Shown piece after piece: positions 33,975 through 43,446 of a DNA stretch of 64,000 nucleotides. Position numbers and translations under genes: made by a program. The stretch lies in the NCBI RefSeq assembly GCF_005405165.1, contig NZ_BJDN01000004.1, forward strand, positions 1-64,000. Direction: 5' to 3'. Position 1 is the first letter of the stretch, and the number at the start of each line of letters is the position of its first letter. The notes below the pieces were generated by a model, which worked only from the letters and a program-made list of their open reading frames with translations, was not told where the DNA came from and ran no database searches. Source of the stretch: Loigolactobacillus binensis. GTDB lineage: Bacteria; Bacillota; Bacilli; Lactobacillales; Lactobacillaceae.

Positions 33975-35066
33975 ATGAGTGAAAAGTTAAAAGTTGGTGT
34001 ACTCGGTGCTACTGGAATGGTAGGCCAACGTTATGTTACATTATTAGCCGACCACCCGTGGTTTGAAATCGTGGTTGTCGCCGCTAGTGCACATAGTGCG
34101 GGTAAAACGTACGCTGAATCGGTTGCTGGTCGTTGGAAGTTAGAAGAGCCGATCCCTGCTAACGTTAAAGATCTGCCTGTTTTAGATGTAAAAGAAATTG
34201 CTAAAATTGCGGCACAGGTTGATTTTGTATTCTCTGCCGTTAGTATGTCTAAAGACGAGATTCGTAAAATTGAAGAAGATTACGCAAAAACGGAAACACC
34301 GGTTGTTTCTAACAACAGTGCTCACCGCTGGACACCTGATGTGCCAATGATCGTTCCAGAGATCAATCCTGATCACTCTGAGGTTATTAAGTATCAGCGG
34401 CAACGTCTAGGTACTAAGCGCGGTTTTATTGCGGTTAAACCGAATTGTTCGATTCAAAGTTACACGCCGGCTTTATCGGCTTGGCAACAATTTGAGCCCA
34501 CACAGGTGATCGCAACAACGTACCAGGCGATTTCTGGTGCGGGTAAGACTTTACAAGACGCACCCGAAATTGTTGGTAACGTAATTCCCTATATTCCAGG
34601 GGAAGAGGCCAAATCCGAAGATGAACCGCTTAAAATTTGGGGTCATGTTGATGCGGCTAAGAAAGCAATCGTCTCAGCAACCACACCGACGATCACTAGT
34701 CAATGTTTGCGGGTTCCGGTTCTATACGGTCATACTGCCGCGGCTTTTGTTAATTTCAAACAAAAGCCAACTAAGGAAGAATTGATCGCGGCTTTAGAGA
34801 ATTATAGCGGCGAACCACAGAAATTAGGTTTACCCAGTGCACCTCAGCAATTTATCCAATATATGACCGATGATTTTCGGCCCCAAGTTCGTTATGATGT
34901 TAATTTCGAACACGGCATGGGTGTTTCAATCGGGCGTTTACGTCCAGATAAGATTTTTGATTGGAAATTTGTTGGTTTATCGCATAATACTTTACGTGGT
35001 GCTGCCGGTGGCGCGGTACTATGTGCCGAGTTATTAAAGGCGCAAGGTTATATTACTAAAAAATAA
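33975..35066 (+). CDS. asd: Aspartate-semialdehyde dehydrogenase
   Basis: This 363-residue enzyme makes aspartate semialdehyde for lysine, diaminopimelate, threonine and methionine synthesis. It has the NADP loop GVLGATGMVGQRYV (8-21), the active-site Cys in KPNCSIQSY (about 155) and the C-terminal GAAGGAVL. The length and sequence are closer to the archaeal/fungal-type branch found in several lactobacilli than to the E. coli type. A terminator follows. No other amino-acid genes adjoin. Confidence 0.93.
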   Translation: MSEKLKVGVLGATGMVGQRYVTLLADHPWFEIVVVAASAHSAGKTYAESVAGRWKLEEPIPANVKDLPVLDVKEIAKIAAQVDFVFSAVSMSKDEIRKIEEDYAKTETPVVSNNSAHRWTPDVPMIVPEINPDHSEVIKYQRQRLGTKRGFIAVKPNCSIQSYTPALSAWQQFEPTQVIATTYQAISGAGKTLQDAPEIVGNVIPYIPGEEAKSEDEPLKIWGHVDAAKKAIVSATTPTITSQCLRVPVLYGHTAAAFVNFKQKPTKEELIAALENYSGEPQKLGLPSAPQQFIQYMTDDFRPQVRYDVNFEHGMGVSIGRLRPDKIFDWKFVGLSHNTLRGAAGGAVLCAELLKAQGYITKK

Positions 35067-35088
35067 CGATTCAATAATTTATTTGATT

Positions 35089-35120
35089 AAGCAATCTGTT
35101 TATTAACAGATTGCTTTTTT
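35089..35120 (+). terminator. Rho-independent terminator after asd
   Basis: AAGCAATCTG / CAGATTGCTT forms a 10-bp perfect stem with an 8-nt loop, followed by TTTTTT. Confidence 0.9.
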
Positions 35121-35127
35121 GGTTTAG

Positions 35128-35171
35128 TTGACAAACACTTTAAAAAGAACTTTAATGGATAAGTCCATTAA
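35128..35171 (+). promoter_or_regulatory. MarR promoter with overlapping palindrome
   Basis: TTGACA (35128-35133), a 17-nt spacer and TTTAAT (35151-35156) form the promoter. TTAATGGA-TAAG-TCCATTAA (35152-35171) is a perfect dyad lying over the -10 and start region. This is a typical autorepression site for the MarR gene that begins at 35195. Confidence 0.78.
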
Positions 35172-35194
35172 TTTAATGAAATGGGGATGTTTAG

Positions 35195-35626
35195 GTGGAA
35201 TTATTTGAATTTAGTAAATATATTGCCGGTGTTTATCGACAATCTAAGCGTGATTTTAAACAAGCGATCGCTGAATTAGATGTTCGGGCGACTCAAAGTG
35301 ATCTGTTGATGTATATTTATGATCACCCGGCATTAACTCAACAGCAAATTGCGCAAGATGTGACGATGGATCCTAGTTTGTTGGCTCGTGATCTACGTGT
35401 TCTTGTGGATAAGGGTTGGGTCCAACGAGCAGTTCATGCGCAAGATCGACGTGCGAAAATGATTACTTTAACGCCGGCAGGCCAACAGTTAGCGCAACAA
35501 TTAAAGATCATTATGGATCGGTGGTGGTCTAATTTGTTCGAACAACATCCAGAAATTGATGGGGCTGCTTTAGCGCAACAATTAAAATTAGTTCGGCAAG
35601 CGTTGGCAGGAGAGCAGCATGAATAA
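35195..35626 (+). CDS. MarR-family transcriptional regulator
   Basis: This 143-residue protein has the winged helix of MarR: ALTQQQIAQDVTMDPSLLARDLRVLVDKGWVQR (about 47-79) followed by the DRRAKMITLTPAG wing. It starts at GTG. The palindrome at 35152-35171 in its promoter suggests autorepression. Its stop overlaps the next gene by 8 bp, so it probably controls the membrane protein encoded there. The ligand is unknown. Confidence 0.92.
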   Translation: MELFEFSKYIAGVYRQSKRDFKQAIAELDVRATQSDLLMYIYDHPALTQQQIAQDVTMDPSLLARDLRVLVDKGWVQRAVHAQDRRAKMITLTPAGQQLAQQLKIIMDRWWSNLFEQHPEIDGAALAQQLKLVRQALAGEQHE

Positions 35627-36323
35627 TACATGGGGTGTCGGCGGTACAACCAAACATTTTGCCTGCTTGATCTTCGGTATTGCTTTGATGGCAGCTAGTG
35701 TGGCGATGGCCAAAATTGCGTTATTAGGGACGTCGCCGATCTCTAGTGTACCGAATGTACTCAGTGAGCTAACACCGCTGACAATTGGCCAATGGACGAT
35801 CGTCTACATGGTACTGTTAATTATTTTGGAATGGATCGTTTTAGGCCATTATTTTGATTGGCACAATGTGATTCAGATCATACCGTCAGCTTTTTTTGGC
35901 GTTATGATCGATACCTTCGTACGTTTGCTGCATTTTTTGACTACGTCTAATTATTTGTTACAGTTGCTATTGACCTTGCTAAGTATTGTTTTGTTGGCTA
36001 CCGGGGTATTTTTTGAAGTGAACTCGCGAACCTTAATGATGGCCGGGGAAGGGATCACGGCGGCTTTTGCTTTTCGTAAAAAAATGGCCTTTGGCAGAAT
36101 GAAAGTTCGCGTTGATGTCAGCATGGTGCTTTTAGCGTTACTGCTTAGCTTTGGTTTTGGACGTCAACTGATCGGTGTGCGTGAAGGGACAGTTTTGTCC
36201 GCCTTGCTTTCTGGACGAATCGTCGGTTTGATCGAAACGCATTTACCTAAGTTAAAAATTTGGGTCAGTGGTGTTACAGAAGACGGTGAAGTTGTGGCAA
36301 CATCGGTGAAACAAAGTAAATGA
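35619..36323 (+). CDS. YczE/YitT-like membrane protein (DUF6198 type)
   Basis: This 234-residue protein has about five membrane segments and the LLGTSPISSVPNVLSELTPLTIG pattern with the later GEGITAAFAFRKKMAFGRMKVRVD, as in YczE/YyaS-like integral membrane proteins. Function is not known; several members are coupled to MarR or TetR regulators, as here. It overlaps the MarR gene by 8 bp and ends in a terminator. Confidence 0.78.
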   Translation: MNNTWGVGGTTKHFACLIFGIALMAASVAMAKIALLGTSPISSVPNVLSELTPLTIGQWTIVYMVLLIILEWIVLGHYFDWHNVIQIIPSAFFGVMIDTFVRLLHFLTTSNYLLQLLLTLLSIVLLATGVFFEVNSRTLMMAGEGITAAFAFRKKMAFGRMKVRVDVSMVLLALLLSFGFGRQLIGVREGTVLSALLSGRIVGLIETHLPKLKIWVSGVTEDGEVVATSVKQSK

Positions 36324-36335
36324 ATTTTTATAGAC

Positions 36336-36370
36336 AGAGCAATGCCAGCAGTGGCGCTGCTCTTTTTTTA
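36336..36370 (+). terminator. Rho-independent terminator
   Basis: AGAGCA pairs with TGCTCT around an internal hairpin; a run of seven or more T follows from 36362. Confidence 0.75.
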
Positions 36371-36472
36371 TTATTCCATTTAGGCATAATACCACGCCAA
36401 ATCTGATTTGAAGCGTACTGCACCGGCTTTTATACTGTATATGTAAACCTGAATGTAGAAAGGACTATAAAT

Positions 36473-37945
36473 ATGGCTGATAAATATGATCTAAGAAGTG
36501 TTTTGGCTGAATTAAAACAATTACCTGGTCAATACCATGAAACTGATGTTGCGGTTGACCCAGAAGCTGAATTATCCGGCGTTTACCGGTATATTGGTGC
36601 TGGTGGTACTGTTCAACGGCCGACACAAGAGGGTCCTGCAATGATGTTCAATAATGTTAAGGGCTTTGCTCAAACAAGAGTATTGATTGGCTTGATGGCT
36701 AGTCGTAAACGAGTCGGAGCAATGTTCCATCATGATTACAAGACTTTGGGGCAATTCTTAAATGAATCCGTATCTAATCCAGTTTGGCCACAAATGGTTA
36801 CCGAAGCAGAGGCACCGGCACATGAGGTGATCCAGCGGGCAACGGATGCTGATTTTGATATTCGTAAATTAGTTGCGGCACCGACCAATACACCGCAAGA
36901 TGCGGGTCCGTACATTACTGTGGGGGTCGTTTTAGGTTCGAACATGGACAAATCTAAAAGCGATGTGACGATCCACCGGATGGTTTTAGAGGATAAGGAT
37001 AAAATCGGTATTTACATCATGCCTGGTGGTCGGCATATCGGTGCCTTTGCTGAAGAATATGAAAAGGCTAATAAACCGATGCCGATCACGATCAATATCG
37101 GGTTGGATCCAGCCATTACTATTGGGGCTACCTTTGAACCACCGACCACACCATTTGGCTATAACGAACTAGGCGTTGCCGGGGCGATCCGGCAGCAACC
37201 TGTCGATTTAGTTCAAGGCGTTACTGTAGACGAAAAGGCCATTGCCCGCTCTGAATACACGTTAGAAGGCTATATTATGCCTAATGAGCGCATTCAGGAA
37301 GATATTAATACACATACTGGTAAAGCCATGCCGGAGTTTCCTGGCTACGATGGTGATGCTAATCCAGCGTTACAAGTCATCAAAGTAACGGCAGTGACCC
37401 ACCGTAAAGATAACCCGATCATGCAGTCAGTGATTGGTCCTAGCGAAGAACACGTTAGTATGGCCGGTATTCCGACTGAAGCCAGTATTTTGCAACTTGT
37501 GGACCGCGCGATTCCTGGTAAAGTTTTAAATGTCTACAATCCACCAGCAGGCGGTGGTAAGCTGATGACGATTTTACAGATCCATAAGGAAAATGAGGCC
37601 GATGAAGGTATTCAACGACAAGCGGCTTTACTTGCTTTTTCTGCTTTTAAAGAATTGAAAACCGTTATTTTAGTGGATGAAGATGTGGATATTTTTGACA
37701 TGAATGATGTTATTTGGACGATGAATACACGTTTCCAGGCTGATCAAGATTTAATGGTTTTGCCGGGCATGCGTAACCATCCCTTGGATCCATCGGAACG
37801 ACCGCAATATGATCCGAAATCAATTCGTTTCCGCGGGATGTCATCTAAATTAGTGATCGATGGCACGGTACCGTTCGATATGAAAACTCAATTTGAACGA
37901 GCACAATTTATGGAAGTCAAAGATTGGGGAAAATATCTGAAATAG
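36473..37945 (+). CDS. lpdC: UbiD-family decarboxylase, LpdC-type gallate decarboxylase
   Basis: This 490-residue protein matches in length and sequence the catalytic subunit LpdC of the Lactiplantibacillus plantarum gallate/protocatechuate decarboxylase: it has the UbiD features MFNNVKGF near 60, DVTIHRMVLEDKDKIGIYIMPGGRHIG around 170-195 and the C-terminal DEDVDIFDMNDVIWTM. It needs prenylated FMN, made by a UbiX-type enzyme (LpdB). It removes CO2 from gallate or protocatechuate. The following gene is a DASS-type permease, as in the tannin-degradation locus. lpdB and lpdD are not in this window. Confidence 0.85.
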   Translation: MADKYDLRSVLAELKQLPGQYHETDVAVDPEAELSGVYRYIGAGGTVQRPTQEGPAMMFNNVKGFAQTRVLIGLMASRKRVGAMFHHDYKTLGQFLNESVSNPVWPQMVTEAEAPAHEVIQRATDADFDIRKLVAAPTNTPQDAGPYITVGVVLGSNMDKSKSDVTIHRMVLEDKDKIGIYIMPGGRHIGAFAEEYEKANKPMPITINIGLDPAITIGATFEPPTTPFGYNELGVAGAIRQQPVDLVQGVTVDEKAIARSEYTLEGYIMPNERIQEDINTHTGKAMPEFPGYDGDANPALQVIKVTAVTHRKDNPIMQSVIGPSEEHVSMAGIPTEASILQLVDRAIPGKVLNVYNPPAGGGKLMTILQIHKENEADEGIQRQAALLAFSAFKELKTVILVDEDVDIFDMNDVIWTMNTRFQADQDLMVLPGMRNHPLDPSERPQYDPKSIRFRGMSSKLVIDGTVPFDMKTQFERAQFMEVKDWGKYLK

Positions 37946-38037
37946 CTTAATTTAGCCGGAAGTTCGTAGTGAACATTGCGCTGCGGCTTGCGGTTTTATA
38001 TTGCCAAATTTTGGCAGAATATCGGAGGAATTTTGTT

Positions 38038-39414
38038 GTGAAGAAACGAATGATCGGCTTTATTAGCGGTATCGTTGTTTTTGTGCTGATTTATTTTTTA
38101 CCGTTGCAAGGACTATCACATAATGGCCAATTAGATTTAGCCTTAACACTGATGACTGTTGTTTGGTGGGCGCTGCAAATTGCTCAACCTGCCTATGTTG
38201 GTGGTGTCTACCTGATGCTACTGATTATTTTAAATGTAGCGACACCTGTACAAGTATTTTCGTCGTCATGGACGGGCTCAATTATGTGGCTTGTCATTGG
38301 CGCATACTTGATCGCTGGTGCGGTGCGTGATTCCGGGTTTGGTGAGCGAATTGCTTATTCGTTTATTATCAAATTTGTGCGTTCATGGAACGGCATCATC
38401 ATTTCAATTTTTGTCTTGACCTTGATTCTAGCTTTATTGATCCCGCATCCATGGCCACGCGCTTTTCTGATCATGTCAGTAATGGGTGTCGTTGCTGAAA
38501 GTGCCCATATGCCAAAAGAAGATCGTGCTAAAATTGGTTTGGCGGTTTTCGCAGCAGCTTGTCCGTTATCCGGCGTTTTTCTAACTGGTGATTCAACGTT
38601 AAATCCATTGGCAGTGGCTGATTCTGGCGTTAAAACAACGTTTGTCCAGTACTTCTTATATATGGGAGTACCGATGATCATTGCGGCGATCATTACGATG
38701 TTGTTGTTTATGTTATTGTTTAAGCCTTCGCAGCCGGTTAACATCGATTTTACCGTTTTACGGGCTAAACAAAAGGCATTAGGTAAATTAACTGAAAAAG
38801 AAGTGCGGACGATCATTTGGTTAGCCATTGCCATTGTTCTTTGGCTGACCAGTGGGGTTACCGGTATTGATGTTGGTTGGATCACATTATTAGTGGCGTT
38901 ATTGATGAGTATGCCGGTGATCGGCGAAGTTTTGACTGCTGAATCCTGGAGTGGCGTCCCCGTGAATGTTCTTGTTTTCCTAACTTCAGCGATTGCAATT
39001 GGTGATGTTGGCAGTCAGTCAGGTATGAACCACTGGATCGCCAAAGTTATTTTACCGTCTTCATTACCACATAATATTTTCTTATTGGCTTTGATCATCA
39101 CTGTGTTTGCTATTTTCATTCACATGTTTATGGGTTCAGTGATCGCGGTTATGGGGGTAACGATTCCAGCCTTGGTTGCGGCAACGGTTCATCTAGGCGT
39201 TAGTCCCTTAGCCGTTTCGCTGCTCGTTTTTTCTGTGGTTAATCTACACTATATTTTGCCATTCCATAATTTGGCTATTTTAGTTGGGAACGAGCCGGAT
39301 ACCGGCGGCTATACGCAAAAAGAGGTCATGCGTTTAGGTATTCCACTGACTGGTGTCATGTTTATTGTGGCTTTAGTGATGACTGCATGGTTCCACTTGA
39401 TGGGTTTAATGTAA
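38038..39414 (+). CDS. SLC13/DASS-type permease, probable gallate permease
   Basis: Using the GTG at 38038, which has CGGAGGA 7 nt before it, the protein is 458 residues with about 12 membrane segments; the longer frame from 37969 has no ribosome site. The pattern CPLSGVFLTGDSTLNP (two-thirds of the first half) and a second SAIAIGDVGSQSG segment fit the DASS anion:sodium symporter group. In L. plantarum the gene beside lpdC is the gallate permease gacP, so uptake of gallate or a related acid is likely here. A terminator follows. A short palindrome (TGCCAAA-T-TTTGGCA, 38002-38016) lies in the gap. Confidence 0.8.
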   Translation: MKKRMIGFISGIVVFVLIYFLPLQGLSHNGQLDLALTLMTVVWWALQIAQPAYVGGVYLMLLIILNVATPVQVFSSSWTGSIMWLVIGAYLIAGAVRDSGFGERIAYSFIIKFVRSWNGIIISIFVLTLILALLIPHPWPRAFLIMSVMGVVAESAHMPKEDRAKIGLAVFAAACPLSGVFLTGDSTLNPLAVADSGVKTTFVQYFLYMGVPMIIAAIITMLLFMLLFKPSQPVNIDFTVLRAKQKALGKLTEKEVRTIIWLAIAIVLWLTSGVTGIDVGWITLLVALLMSMPVIGEVLTAESWSGVPVNVLVFLTSAIAIGDVGSQSGMNHWIAKVILPSSLPHNIFLLALIITVFAIFIHMFMGSVIAVMGVTIPALVAATVHLGVSPLAVSLLVFSVVNLHYILPFHNLAILVGNEPDTGGYTQKEVMRLGIPLTGVMFIVALVMTAWFHLMGLM

Positions 39415-39449
39415 AAAATGTTGCTGAATAAAAATCAGCAACATTTTTT
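39415..39449 (+). terminator. Rho-independent terminator
   Basis: TGTTGCTGA / TCAGCAACA forms a 9-bp stem, preceded by A-run and followed by T6. Confidence 0.88.
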
Positions 39450-39642
39450 ATTTTCGTTTTCGCGAGCGGTATCCGTATTTTTGGCGGATAAAAGTTGATC
39501 TAGTTTGTTTGTTTCCTGATTATTATTTTCGTTAGAATCAAGCCCTACCTGAAGATAATTATTTTTCCTTTGCCGTGCTGAAAATCAATTGTCAGCGTGG
39601 CAACTTTGGCGTAAGCTGAAACTTAAGTTAGGGGATGAAGCG

Positions 39643-40308
39643 ATGCGAATCAATGTTTTACAACATACATCTAATGAAGGCCCTGGTGCGATAAGAATTT
39701 GGGCGCACCGGCGGCAGCATCAATTATATATTTATCATCCGGATCAATTTGGTATTTTACCGTCAGCGGCGACAACTGACATGTTAGTTCTACTAGGCGG
39801 ACCGCAAAGTGTGAACGACAATTTACCATGGATCGCTGCGGAACGGCGGTTGCTTCAACAATTATTGGCCCGTCAGGTTCCGATTTTTGGTGTTTGTTTT
39901 GGGGCCCAACAAATTAGTAAGGCCTTAGGTGGTGAAATTAAGTCAGCGGCTACGAAAGAAGTCGGCTGGGCACCAATTTATTTACAAGCTACAATGTTGT
40001 CATTACCGGCAAAATTGACGGTGTTGCATTGGCACCAAGAAACATTTACGTTGCCACAAAACGCCCAGCGCTTGTTTGCCAGCCGGCTGTTCGCCAATCA
40101 AGGCTTTATTTATCAACAAAACGTGGTAGGCCTGCAATTTCATTTGGAAACTTTAGCCGAAAATGTGCGTGAGATCGTGGTCAACGATGGCCAATATACC
40201 GTTGGGTCCGCGCTTAACCAAACACCACAGGCCATACTTGATTTTCCGGTTCCTGCAGAAAATCAGCGCGTTTTGTTCCAGCTATTGGATCGGATCAGTC
40301 AGGTTTAA
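39643..40308 (+). CDS. Class I glutamine amidotransferase-like protein
   Basis: From the ATG at 39643 (AGGGGATGAAG before it) this is 221 residues. The triad of class I amidotransferases is present: Cys85 (FGVCFGAQQIS), His167 and Glu169 (LQFHLE), plus the oxyanion loop LGGPQSV (51-57). Such stand-alone GuaA-like domain proteins (YfeJ-like) are of unsettled function, possibly gamma-glutamyl hydrolases. The frame can extend to 39589 but lacks a start signal there. It is transcribed alone. Confidence 0.85.
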   Translation: MRINVLQHTSNEGPGAIRIWAHRRQHQLYIYHPDQFGILPSAATTDMLVLLGGPQSVNDNLPWIAAERRLLQQLLARQVPIFGVCFGAQQISKALGGEIKSAATKEVGWAPIYLQATMLSLPAKLTVLHWHQETFTLPQNAQRLFASRLFANQGFIYQQNVVGLQFHLETLAENVREIVVNDGQYTVGSALNQTPQAILDFPVPAENQRVLFQLLDRISQV

Positions 40309-40815
40309 TTTATGCTGTTTCTGGCTTGAATTTATTTTTATAGCAAATTTTGTAAATAAAAAGCGCAGTGTGAAAGCTGCAGCTTAATTATTTAATCAAA
40401 ATAAGTTTATTTGGCAGTCTATGGTCAATTATGCTATAAGCTGATAGCTTTTAGGATCAGTTGTGTTCAGTCGTTGTTAAATACTACTATAGGTGTTGCC
40501 GCTTATTTTCCGTGATCAGTGGCTAGTCCTTCGAAAGTGCTTTAGATAAGTTAACCCATTCTTATTGTGCTGTGATCAAAAGTGGTTTAGCCGGGTTATC
40601 ACTAATCTAATCCTTGCACCAGACCAAAACAGTCAGGTAAGTGATAATCAAGAAAATTATCTAATTGAAGCTTTTATTGGGAAAAGTAATAGTCAGCTCA
40701 CCGGGTAGACGTGTAATTAATCTTAAGTCAGCAGTATTGCTGGGAATTAGTGGTTCAATTTGAATATGCGTTAATGTTAGTTCTTGAAATGGTTGCTAGT
40801 ATTGACGTCAGGCTT
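40309..40815. other. Long gene-free stretch
   Basis: No frame in this stretch has a recognisable product or a ribosome site with a sensible start. It is AT-rich with scattered stops on both strands. It may hold a promoter for unknown transcripts or be decayed sequence; I see no repeat, tRNA or structured leader that I can support. Confidence 0.5.
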
Positions 40816-40848
40816 AAAAAAAGCCGTTCTGTTTTGTCTAATTCGGCT
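40816..40848 (-). terminator. Terminator after telA
   Basis: On the minus strand AGCCG and CGGCT pair across a loop of about 16 nt and are followed by seven T. It lies 37 bp after the TelA stop. Confidence 0.65.
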
Positions 40849-40884
40849 GTAACTGGTAAGTAAAATAATTGTTTTTACATAGAC

Positions 40885-41973
40885 TTACCGTTTATTATCT
40901 GGTGTGGCACTTAATTTCGTCTGTAACTCTTGTTCCATTGTTTGTAGATCTTGTTCTAACGCTTGGCGCTTATTATGCCCATCTTGCTGAATTTTTAGTG
41001 CCTCTTCAATAGTTTGCAATAAGTTGGCTTGGGTCTCACGTAATGTCGCAATATCGACTACGCCGCGTTGACTGGCTTGTGCGACATCTAAGGTTGACTG
41101 CTTTAATAGTGTACTATTTTTCTTTAATAAGTCGTTGGTAGCATCGGCAACCGCATTTTGCGCGGTAACCGCATTTTTTTGATTTAACAAAGTTAACGTG
41201 ATCATGACTTGATTTTTCCATAATGGGATGGCAGTGGTCAGTGAAGACTGGATCTTTTCTGCCAAAATTGCATTCGTATTTTGGATGAGGCGAATTTGTG
41301 GTGCCTGCTGGATCGTAATCTCCCGAGTTAAAAAAAGATCTGCGCTACGTTTGCTCAATCTATCTTGGAGTGCAATTATGTCTTGAATATGTTGTGCCGT
41401 CATTTGGTCAGTAGCGGCGCTATTTTTTTGCAGTTTGGTTAATTCTGTTGCCAGTTCAGCACTTTTTAATTGTGCCCCGACGATCAAAACATTTAGTTTT
41501 TGGTAGAAATCCATGTTGGCGGCGTACATTTGATCAAGTAGATCGTTATCATCAAGTAGCGTTTGTTCTTGGGTTTCTAATTGGCTTGCTGCGCGCTCAA
41601 TTTGACTGCTCACTTCTTGGTATTTTGCTGTCATTTCAAAAATTGAGGTACGTAATTTAGTAAAAAAACGTAATAGGCGGGGTGCGGTTAATTTGTCGGG
41701 ATCGGCTTCATTTAAGCTGTTAACTAGGTTGTGCAGACTGGTGCCAATTTCACCAAGATCTTTACTTTTAACTTGTGCTAAAACGTTATTATTAAGGTTA
41801 GATAATTCTTGCTGTGCCGTTTTGCCATAGGTCAGAACTGTATTTTGCCGTTCAACTTGTAAGCTAGCTGCATAAGTAGCGGCCTGTTGTAATTCTTGTG
41901 GTGATAGCTTGGCCTTGATCGTGGTAGCGTAATCGGGTGTAAGCAGCGAACTATTTTCTTTAGGTTCTAACAT
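40885..41973 (-). CDS. TelA/KlaA-family toxic anion resistance protein
   Basis: This 362-residue protein is nearly all helical with coiled-coil stretches. The stretches ALFLTREITIQQAPQIRLIQ-like and AEKIQSSLTTAIPLWKNQVMITLTLLN are the TelA core. TelA proteins were named for tellurite resistance and are found with XpaC in Firmicutes, where they seem to serve the cell envelope or membrane stress. It follows the XpaC gene by 64 bp on the same strand and has an AAAGGA site. Confidence 0.88.
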   Translation of the reverse strand: MLEPKENSSLLTPDYATTIKAKLSPQELQQAATYAASLQVERQNTVLTYGKTAQQELSNLNNNVLAQVKSKDLGEIGTSLHNLVNSLNEADPDKLTAPRLLRFFTKLRTSIFEMTAKYQEVSSQIERAASQLETQEQTLLDDNDLLDQMYAANMDFYQKLNVLIVGAQLKSAELATELTKLQKNSAATDQMTAQHIQDIIALQDRLSKRSADLFLTREITIQQAPQIRLIQNTNAILAEKIQSSLTTAIPLWKNQVMITLTLLNQKNAVTAQNAVADATNDLLKKNSTLLKQSTLDVAQASQRGVVDIATLRETQANLLQTIEEALKIQQDGHNKRQALEQDLQTMEQELQTKLSATPDNKR

Positions 41974-42037
41974 GTTAATCGATTCCTTTCGTAATCAACA
42001 AGTAAAATGTTGGCCTTCAATATTGATCGTACCAAAA

Positions 42038-42868
42038 TTAAGATCTCTTGCTGGTTGATGTCGTTAAGTCTTGTTGTAAATGCTGTCGCTCAGTTTCCGT
42101 GACTAAAAGATAATCAGCAGCAAATAACTCGTGGAAGGTGGCCAATTTTTCTTTTGTGGCGGCCAACATTGCTTTGTCGGCCGCGGTTTGGACAGAATTA
42201 TTTGCCATGTTGAGTAATCCGTCCACTAGATTGACGTAGTCAGGTAAATGCTGGTATAAAAAGTCATCAATTTTTAGCATTTGTTGTGGTGCGTTGACTA
42301 ATTCGCGAAAAAGTTGCTGTATGAGTGCTAAATCGGCATTAAAGTTAGGAATTAGTACTTGAGCCTGTGGTTGCAAATCAGCTAGCAGCTGTACCTGTTG
42401 ATAGTGCTTACGAACTTGTTTTTTAAAGAAGTTACTTTCTGGGTCACTTAAACCAGCAGCATGTAAGGCGGCATCACTAAAAAATAATTGCCCCTCATCG
42501 CTGGCTTGGTTAATTTGCGGGGCATATGTTTTGACTTGCCGTTGCTGAACTAGTTTGATGATCACTTCGCTAAGCCCGCCGAGTAGTAATAGACCAAGCA
42601 TGCTGAGAATATTAAGCTCGCTATAAATCCGCGCGTCCGCTGTGCCACTAGCAAGAATATTTAATGGAATAGCGACTAGGGTCAGCAATGGCGCGTACAG
42701 CAGCCAGGCTCTGCGACCGTTAAAAAATAACTGTAGTATCAAGATGGTCAAAAAATAAAACTGCAAACTATATGCTGGGCTTAAAGTTGCCACGATGGTT
42801 AAAATGGCGGTACCAATCGTCAAAAACCAAAGACTGAGACGACGTGGCGCCTGAACGGGATTCGGCAT
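42038..42868 (-). CDS. XpaC-like (5-bromo-4-chloroindolyl phosphate hydrolysis) protein
   Basis: This 276-residue protein has four membrane segments in the first 105 residues and a helical cytoplasmic half with QVRKHYQQVQLLADLQPQ and LYQHLPDYVNLVDGLL, the XpaC (PF10112) pattern. XpaC and TelA are a conserved pair; the name comes from a Bacillus hydrolysis phenotype, and the role is not known. TelA follows directly. A GAGGG site precedes the ATG. Confidence 0.82.
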   Translation of the reverse strand: MPNPVQAPRRLSLWFLTIGTAILTIVATLSPAYSLQFYFLTILILQLFFNGRRAWLLYAPLLTLVAIPLNILASGTADARIYSELNILSMLGLLLLGGLSEVIIKLVQQRQVKTYAPQINQASDEGQLFFSDAALHAAGLSDPESNFFKKQVRKHYQQVQLLADLQPQAQVLIPNFNADLALIQQLFRELVNAPQQMLKIDDFLYQHLPDYVNLVDGLLNMANNSVQTAADKAMLAATKEKLATFHELFAADYLLVTETERQHLQQDLTTSTSKRS

Positions 42869-42903
42869 CTGTAATGTGGCCCTCTTTCTTTAATGTAGTG
42901 GTA

Positions 42904-43446
42904 CTAATCCGCAGTAACATTGTTTTTTGATGTCACGTGATGCAGCCAGACGTATTGACTGTGTTCGTCATCATCAAATGATAATTTAATTGAATTTACA
43001 GGATTGATAACAAAGATAGTATCGAAGTTACGGGTTTGCCCAGGTTTGATTTTAAATTTTGCTTCGGTTGCTTCGGTTAATAATTGTTTAGTAAGTTGGG
43101 GATATTTTTTGGTGCTTAATTTGGCATCGCTGGGATAAACGTGATTAGGTCCATTCCAAATTTCAAAATTATAGGCGCGAATGGTATCAGTATATTCTTG
43201 TTGGTCGCCACGAATGGCCTGCATGTGAACAATTAAGTAGCGTTCAACTTCTTCATGATCGTCATAAGCAAATTTTGGTAATGGTGTTGACGCAATATCA
43301 TAGCCTAATACACGGTAGTGAGTACCATTAGCTTTGATCTCGATGGGATTGCCGTTAAAAGTTTGTGTTCGTGCTGCATGTGCTGGACGAACAAGTAATA
43401 ATAAAAGCAGGCATCCACTCAGAAAATAAATAAGTGCGCGTTTCAT
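42904..43446 (-). CDS. Secreted protein of unknown function (DUF4352/DUF5067-like)
   Basis: This 180-residue protein has a signal peptide ending in RPAHAA (1-25), then a single beta-rich domain without cysteines (YDIASTPLPKFAYDDHEEVERYL...NFDTIFVINPVNSIKLSF). The layout is like the immunoglobulin-like extracellular DUF4352/DUF5067 proteins, which is a guess from pattern alone. It overlaps the upstream membrane-protein gene by 4 bp (ATGA) and precedes XpaC by 35 bp; it is probably part of one envelope operon. Confidence 0.68.
   Translation of the reverse strand: MKRALIYFLSGCLLLLLLVRPAHAARTQTFNGNPIEIKANGTHYRVLGYDIASTPLPKFAYDDHEEVERYLIVHMQAIRGDQQEYTDTIRAYNFEIWNGPNHVYPSDAKLSTKKYPQLTKQLLTEATEAKFKIKPGQTRNFDTIFVINPVNSIKLSFDDDEHSQYVWLHHVTSKNNVTAD

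Noticed and set aside
37969..38037. Upstream start of the gallate-permease-like gene
   Set aside because: No ribosome site precedes the GTG at 37969, while CGGAGGA lies at the right distance before the GTG at 38038, and family proteins begin with the first membrane helix there.
38355..38885. Minus-strand frame of 176 codons inside the permease gene
   Set aside because: Shadow of the hydrophobic plus-strand gene; no start signal and a biased Ile/Met/Asn composition.
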